64,000 nt of DNA from Gnetum montanum (Eukaryota; Streptophyta; Gnetopsida; Gnetales; Gnetaceae). The notes under the pieces are model-generated. The model saw nothing but the letters and a program-made list of their open reading frames with translations. It did not search any database and was not told the origin of the DNA. Made by a program: the position numbers and the translations under genes. The stretch lies in the NCBI GenBank assembly GCA_015680685.1, contig MNCI01000189.1:72404-136403 (forward strand), read 5' to 3'. The first letter of the stretch is position 1, and each line of letters starts with the position of its first letter. This document shows positions 57,561 through 64,000 of this stretch, piece by piece.

Positions 57561-59436
57561 CCCAGTCCCTATACCAACCCACAACAAACTTAAGGAATAA
57601 GTGTGTGTGTAAAACCAAGTCTACACAATAGCCACTAAACCAAAAGATACATAGTGGCTAGAAATTGAGAATACAAAACCCTTCAAAAGATTCATGAAAA
57701 TATCCAACCCACTTATTAGTTCTTGTCCTAAGAAAATAAACCAAAGAGAGAACTTAGAGAATAACATCTTACACTCCAAATATACACAAAAAGAAGATGT
57801 TAGATAAGAATACATGAGAACTAAAATAGGAAACATGTTTGGACCCCTTAAAAAGAAACTATCTTCTAGTCCAATTAAAGATATGTTTCCAAATGATTGA
57901 AATGTGATTATCATCACTATTAAATGTGATACCAAGCAAAAAATTAAATCATTAAAGATGATAAATGGAAAAATTATGGTGTATTAACCAAGGAAGTGTG
58001 TGGTCCATTTTTTGAATGCTCGTGCATGAGTTTAGTCATGGGGAAGATGCTTCATCTTGAATAAAGAACTAATAAGTGCATTTTCACTTTTTTTTCTTTA
58101 CAATTGTTTATCTTTTTCTATTTCTTAAAAACTTTTCGAATTCTTAATATGTTTTCCATTTCTTATTATTTTTATTTTCTTTATATTTTTCTCTTTTATT
58201 GAGTCATTTCCTTCATGTTTTATGAATGTCTACTATGTCTTTATTAATAAAAATATTGTCAATCATGATGCTAATGTCAACACCATGTGTTGGGTCTTTG
58301 TCCTATGCTATCAAGATGATTGGATAAATGATTGTGTAAAGTAGTGAGATCACATCATGCATCCCTCCAATTCTCTAAATAAAAATTCTTTATCATGAAA
58401 ACAATATGGTTCTTCTTACATGAAACTAAAATTAACTACTAATCATTTTCTTGAAGAAAGAGGGAAAAATCAAGTGGAAATGGCAAAGAGTGTGACCTGA
58501 AGGGAATTTGTTGGGTTCTTTTCATGACTTCCTTCTTGTGGTCTATGACTTCTTATGGAACGTACCATCACTCTTATTGTTGAGCAATAAATAGAAAGCA
58601 TGTCTTTACACGGTGTGATTTCCATGAAAAGAAAAGATAAAAAGAGAAGAGAAAAAGAAAGAAAAAAAATGGAAATTTAAAGCACACCCCTTAGACATAA
58701 TAATGGGGTACAAGCACTAGTTATGGAATTGGAAAGACATGTTATCAATGCCTAAAGGTACCCCTCTAACTTAGGCCCTTCCTTCCTTCCTTCTTTTCTT
58801 TTTCTCCATTTTTGGAGTGATGTTCGTTCTCTATGGTTGTTGTGGACTCATGATGGTAGGAAAGAAGAAACACATCAATGCAAGATCACTATTAATGGTT
58901 TGGACTTGGTCTAAAACCTAGACGAATAGGTATGATGGTCATTTTAATCACAATTAACACAACAACCTATTGCTGACATGGTTAAGTACCTTACATTCCA
59001 ATCTCTACAATCCCTTCTCATCCCATTATTATTGTTGCATGAAATTATGCATCTACTGATTTTGTATAGTATAGTGTAGGATCCTAACCAAGGTAGTTGT
59101 GTGTTGTTTGGAACAAATTCATGATCTACATTTAACTTCTAAGGTACCCACAAACATCTATAGAAGTGGTTATGCAAAAGCATTATGGCAGGTGCCTACT
59201 TTGGGGAGGATCCACTTGCATAATTGTTGTTGATCATGTTTCTAAACCAAACCTCACATCTTCAAGAAAATCATTGATTACTTCTTTGAATTTATGCATG
59301 ATTCTATAATCAACTTCTCACCATTTTCAAGTTATCTTTAATGCTTTTAGATCAAAATTTCTTGTCATCTTGTGAACTAGACCTTTGGTTTTAATTGTTC
59401 GAAAACATGTGCGCTTCTAGAGTTAAGCTCATTTAT

Positions 59437-59474
<38 letters not shown>

Positions 59475-60205
59475 GCATGTACTTTTTGAAATTTTCCTAA
59501 CACCTTATTTTTTAACATTATGATAACTAATAGTAAAAATAATCAAAATAACTTGAACAACTTGATTGTTTTAGTTATCTTAAAGCCTTGGGAAACATTA
59601 TTATGAAATTATCTTGAGCTTACATGCTAAAATGTTTTTAAATTTTGATCTAAATAAGGATTTTTTAAGGGTTAATCATTAATAAAAAATTATCAAAACT
59701 AATGTTGGTCCTTTGGTGATTTCATATTATGCCAAATGGAATCCCTGAGGTTGAAGGTCTTGTAAAAAGAAAAGGAAATGAAGCCAAGAGAAGAACAACA
59801 AAGGATATGCCCATCGACACATACAGGGATTAAATCTAAAACATCACATGATTTTCTAAACCCATGGGATGAGGAGGAGAAATTTCAGTCCACCTCTCAA
59901 AAATGTTCTGCATAAAAGAGAAGCATCAACATAATAATCAAGGTTGGAAAGTCTACCATCGCTAGCAATAATAAGAAGATTCATCTTTAGCATATTTTTG
60001 AAGAATTTTGCAATTTTGCAAACTTTGATGTATGTCTAGTCTTTTCATCATTTTGTAAATCATTCACTCGAATAAAATCTTTTAAAGTTGCATTCTAATT
60101 TTGTAATGGTAGCCAATCTAGTCTTGGTCACCCCAAAATTCTTGTAATAAAACTTCGTCCATTTATATATAACTCAAGGATGAGTTTTAGTTAGTCATGA
60201 GGGTA
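57561..60205 (+). mobile_element. 3' region of element C, no polymerase
   Basis: 57561-58060 keeps broken codons resembling the protease tail of element 3. The rest is non-coding, with T-rich runs, the conserved CTTTGGGGAGGATCCACTTG block (59207) and a run of 30 G (59441-59470). It ends with ACTCAAGGATGAGTTTTAG and a purine tract before the LTR. No reverse transcriptase or integrase motifs were found. Confidence 0.6.
59441..59470 (+). repeat. Run of 30 G
   Basis: Uninterrupted G homopolymer in otherwise AT-rich sequence. It may be real or a sequencing or assembly error. Confidence 0.9.
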
Positions 60206-61225
60206 AGATGAGATGTGATATGTTGGGTAGCTTCATTGATGAATTTCCATTGACAAAGCCTTGTCAATGCATCCCCATCGACCCATCTTAGATGCGTCGA
60301 TGCATATGTATAAATGAAAACATGTAGATACATTAATAGGCAATGCATCTTAGATGTGTTCACGCAATCTTATTGACCCATCCTCATTAACACATCCTCA
60401 TCACTGCATCCCCATTAACATAGCTAAATGTGTTAACACATATCCATTAGCATAATGCTTGTATTTGCCTATAAATATGTGAGCACCTACTATGTATTTG
60501 ACACCATTTAGTTAATAGTGTAGCTAGACTCTTGTAGTTTTCTCTTGTAATCCTAGCAAGCAATTAGTGAGTGCCTGTAGTGTGGATTTGAGTCAATTTT
60601 ATAGTGTCTTATTTGAGTGGCATTGTACTTGGACACATTCCATGAACAACAATAAGATTGAGACTAATTCCTATCCATTACAACTCTTTGACTTAGAATA
60701 GATTTACTTTTAATGCAATTTAATTTTGATGTACTTAGTTAATATTTACATTTTCATGCATATTAATTAAGTAGTGAAATGAGCATGATGAATTTTGAGC
60801 ATAAAACGTATTCACTTGGTAATCCCAATAGCGTTATTGCTTGGTTTACTCATTAGCATAACACTTGGTGATCCTAGTAGTGGATATGTGAGTTTATGAT
60901 GTGTACAACAAGCTAGGAATAGGCACTCATTGCCTTTAGGCTAGCTTAGAATTTATCTTCTTATTATTAATTAGATCAATTAATTAATTTCTATATTATC
61001 ATTCAATTATTTTAAGAGCCTCATAATATTAATAATCATAGGCCTCACACTAGACTAAATCATATGTGACCAAACTACCATCAATCCAAGTGAGAATTTA
61101 GCGACTTGCGATGAATGCTTAACAATCCAGATACCACACTAGTCCCATTTACAGAATTCGACCGGATTGCATGTGAACGCTTATGCTTCATATGGTTGGA
61201 CGTAGGGGGTACTCGCCACTCATCA
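60206..61225 (+). mobile_element. Second LTR of element C
   Basis: Start AGATGAGATGTGATATG (TG altered) after the priming tract, end CGCCACTCATCA. It pairs with 47518-47579 plus 54162-55080. TATA-like GCCTATAAATATG near 60468. Confidence 0.75.
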
Positions 61226-61444
61226 TTGGCACCATTACAGGAAATGGTGCTAGTTATCTAAATTAGTTATATTATAAATGATTGCTATAAAAGTATTAAT
61301 AATTTATCTTTTTGAAAATATTGATATTTTAAGTCACACATGTTATCAAATAAAAAACATGTCTTCTTCACATAGGATCAATAATGCATCACATGATGAG
61401 AACACTAGTAGGAGAAATGGTAACATTGTAATGATGAGAACACT
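61226..61444 (+). mobile_element. Leader fragment after the second LTR
   Basis: Primer-binding-like TTGGCACCATTACAGGAA and leader matching 55081-55270, so the unit runs LTR-internal-LTR-leader. It is cut at about 61444 by LINE sequence. Confidence 0.65.
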
Positions 61445-62780
61445 AGAACTCGAATCAATTGACAAAAATTTGCTATTTATTGTAATGGTAATATTGAAGA
61501 GTATATTACTCTCAAGTCTTGAAAAATCATACAAAAAGATTCTATCTTTAAAATTTTAGCAATACATCTTTCTTATAAGCCTAATTATACTATTTTTTTT
61601 TTGGAATTATGTGATTGATAAAATTGAAAAGAAGCTTGACAAATGGAAAGAAAAAACGCTCAAAATTACTTGTAAAGTTTTAATTATTAAGAAAATACTT
61701 TTGTTAACTCGTGTTTATTACTTTGGTTGTTGGAATCCTTCCAAAACTTCTTATAAGAAAATTAATCATATTATTTGTTGGTTTCTTTGATCTACTAAGT
61801 AACATAGAAAAGGTTGTTCTAGAGTTGCTTGGGATATTTGTAGTAGTAGTAAAAAATATGAAGGATGTGGCCTCATTAATTGTGATAACCAAGGTATTTC
61901 TCTTGTAGAAAAATTGATTGCAAAGTACATTAACATAGCTGATGTTTGGACGATCCTTTTAAGAAATAGACTCATGCAATAAAAACCTAAGAATGATAAT
62001 AGTTCATCTTATAATAACTTTCTTTACTACTTTCTTTGTCCTTAGGTCATATCTATTCCTAGTTCTCCTATTCTTAAATAAATTTGGAAAACATGGTGCA
62101 AGCTTAGTAAATATTGGAATTGCAATCATATTATAGTTTTAGAAGATATGCTTAAGAAAATTTGCCCATGATGGCTTTATTTTAATGAAGGAGCTTAGGA
62201 TAATAAAGTATCTTGATTGCTTATTGCTTAGAGCAAATTTGGTATTGCTGCAGTTTCTTGTTTGCATATGCATAATAGATGGATTACTTGGAATGAAGCT
62301 TCTAGGCTCTATGGTTTAAATAGAAACAAGAAATTTTTCTTGAAAATTTAATTTTAATCTAGAGAATTTATTTAAAGTTATTAATAATTTAAATCATGCT
62401 TTTCCAGATATTTCTTGGAAGGATGGTAGATATGTTTTTCCTTTTAATTTGATAGTTGCTTATGAAATTATTACAAAGAATTTTTTTGTTCATAATAAAT
62501 TAAATAAGACCTAAAACATGCAATTATCAACACACTTTTGGATGAGGAAAATAAAGGATATTTGGTGAGCTCCTACATTTCCTAAAATTCATATAAAGGT
62601 GTCTTATTCATCAAGATCTTCTTATCAGCACTCATCTTAAACATACAGGAAATGTTTCTTTTCAATATCCTCTTTGTAGAAATAAATACTCATTTTCTCA
62701 TATTTATTTTGAGTCTAATGTTACTTAGCATGCTCAGAAATGGACATCGAAAGTTTGTAACAACTTTTAACCAAGCATAA
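61445..62780 (+). pseudogene. L1-type LINE, 3' half of ORF2 (second copy)
   Basis: 61445-61640 repeats 47322-47517 at roughly 88% by eye. Then come LLTRVYYFGCWNPSK, AWDICSSSKKYEGCGLIN (the WxxxCxPKxxGGLGL motif) and, near 62600-62770, LLISTHLKHTGNVSFQYPLC and HIYFESNVT with QKWTSKVC, the zinc-binding C-terminus of plant LINE reverse transcriptases. Many stops are present. It is either a separate 5'-truncated copy or a duplicated continuation of the LINE at 45940. Confidence 0.7.
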
Positions 62781-63410
62781 ATGAAGTCATTCTTGGTGAT
62801 TAGCTTGCTTTATCCACATCATTTTTTTTATTTTTTATTTTTGCATTTCAAAATCACTTATTCTCTACTCTATTTAGAAGCTTTGGTGTGGAGTTATTTT
62901 CTAGCAACAAGAGCATAACTATGACCTCTATTTAAGTATTAAATTCTAGATTCTAAAAATGTCACTTTTCAACTATAACTTTAAGCAAAAAGGCTCATAG
63001 TGAAAGTTGAGCAACTAATTTGTTTTCCACAACATTCATTTATTTTTAGCTTTTATTTATATTTGGTCTTTATCTCTTTTTGATGTGTTCTTTTTTCTCT
63101 AAGAAGAGTTTTTTTCTTTCTTTTTATAAGAAAACCTTTAGTAAGAAGTGAAAATCTATGAGGGTACTTTTGAATGAGGGCAAGACTTGATTCTTTTTCT
63201 ACCTCACAGGGGAGGCTTTTCAAGAGTGGTTCTAAGGATAAAAACATAAAAAGACATCCCCAAAACTATTAGTTGTTTTCTTTTGACTCTCTCTTAAATG
63301 ATGTACTCTAAATTTTTCTAATATTATTATTCATTTTTTGAGGTTTGACATTCCTCCATTAAACATTAAGAAACTTTAACATTTATAAACCATATAAGCA
63401 TGTTAATTAT
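62781..63410. other. AT-rich stretch, possible LINE 3' end
   Basis: No open coding block and no clear poly(A) tail. It lies between the LINE and the LTR at 63411. Confidence 0.4.
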
Positions 63411-64000
63411 TGATGAACCACGATATCACGTACACGATATCACATCCACCATGCGATATCGCATACGCGATATCGTGTCCTGCCTCATCTTCTATAAATA
63501 AGAGGGAGCGCCCTTGTTTCCCATAGAATTAGATTAAAAACTTTTAGCTAGACTCTTGCAGTTTTATCATTCCAGAGTTAGAATTATTTCTATGTGCCCG
63601 CAGTAGGAGTCATAGAGTGAACAGATCTTTATTCGAGCAATTTGTACCTGAGCACAATTTTGTATACGGCAATATAGACAAACTTTATGATAAACCTTAC
63701 AGCATAAAAATTAAGCTAATTAGTAATTAATTATTGTTTAATTCTTTCCTAGTTAATTAATATCTCTCTCAACCTTCAACCCCCTTAGTTAAATACACTC
63801 AATACGACCACTTCAAGCATGTGTGTAGCGCTTGGTAACCTAGTAACGATTAGCCTTTGGTAATCCTAGTAGCATTGCACTAGTTCAGGATGTGTACGGC
63901 AAGTGGGAATGGATACTAGTGTTAGGAACATTTAGAAACTAGTTAATGAATAGCTAATGTAAGTTAGCCACTTAGTTCTCTCTCCCTCTCCTTTATTAGC
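63411..64000 (+). mobile_element. LTR of the gag family, cut by the window edge
   Basis: Starts TGATGAACCACGATATCACG, with several GATATCGC units, and has a TATA box (CTATAAATAAGAGGG, near 63492). It continues like the reverse complement of the element 3 LTR (TTCGAGCAATTTGTACCTGAG). The U5 end is outside the window. Confidence 0.75.

Overview
The window is nuclear DNA of a plant, most likely a seed plant with a large, repeat-rich genome; the species cannot be named from sequence alone. The evidence is one host gene with a plant-type intron and a plant-specific product (a JAC1-like, auxilin-type protein), a captured plant class III peroxidase exon, and nested LTR retrotransposons, LINEs and a tRNA-derived SINE over nearly all the rest. 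Coordinates were read by eye. LTR ends backed by target-site duplications (TSDs) should be exact; domain limits are approximate.

Layout. 1-890 is a truncated minus-strand LTR of a Tat-type Ty3/gypsy element. 891-8046 holds layered remnants of a second LTR family that encodes gag but no recognisable polymerase. 8964-9585 is a solo LTR with an ATTAC TSD. 11270-13193 (minus) is the only convincing host gene, the N-terminal part of a JAC1-like protein whose J-domain exons are not visible. 14661-22440 holds SINE copies, a 217-bp near-identical direct repeat and, inside a SINE, a complete 6.8-kb gag-protease LTR element (TSD CCTAG). 22490-22930 is the 3' end of an RTE-type LINE (minus).

23289-47517 is one plus-strand L1-type LINE broken by three insertions: a complete 20-kb Tat/Ogre-like element (23769-43846, TSD AATTC), a solo LTR (44893-45934, TSD GAAAA) and an LTR element starting at 47518. 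The 20-kb element has gag, protease, reverse transcriptase, two RNase H domains and integrase, all broken by stops and frameshifts. Between protease and reverse transcriptase it carries about 5 kb that reads as a gene on the opposite strand, with TATA box, first exon with a strong splice donor, coding blocks, a phase-compatible last intron, a stop and a poly(A) signal. Its reverse transcriptase is also interrupted by a solo LTR (TSD GGTAT) that contains an antisense class III peroxidase fragment.

47518-61444 is a gag-only LTR element whose 5' LTR was split by another element of the family with inverted ends (47580-54161, near-matching TSD). 61445-62780 is a second, 5'-truncated LINE copy and 63411-64000 the start of another gag-family LTR.

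Apart from the JAC1-like gene, nothing here looks like a working protein gene. The main interest is the antisense accessory gene inside the Tat element, the peroxidase capture, the polymerase-less gag family and the inverted-ended insertion.
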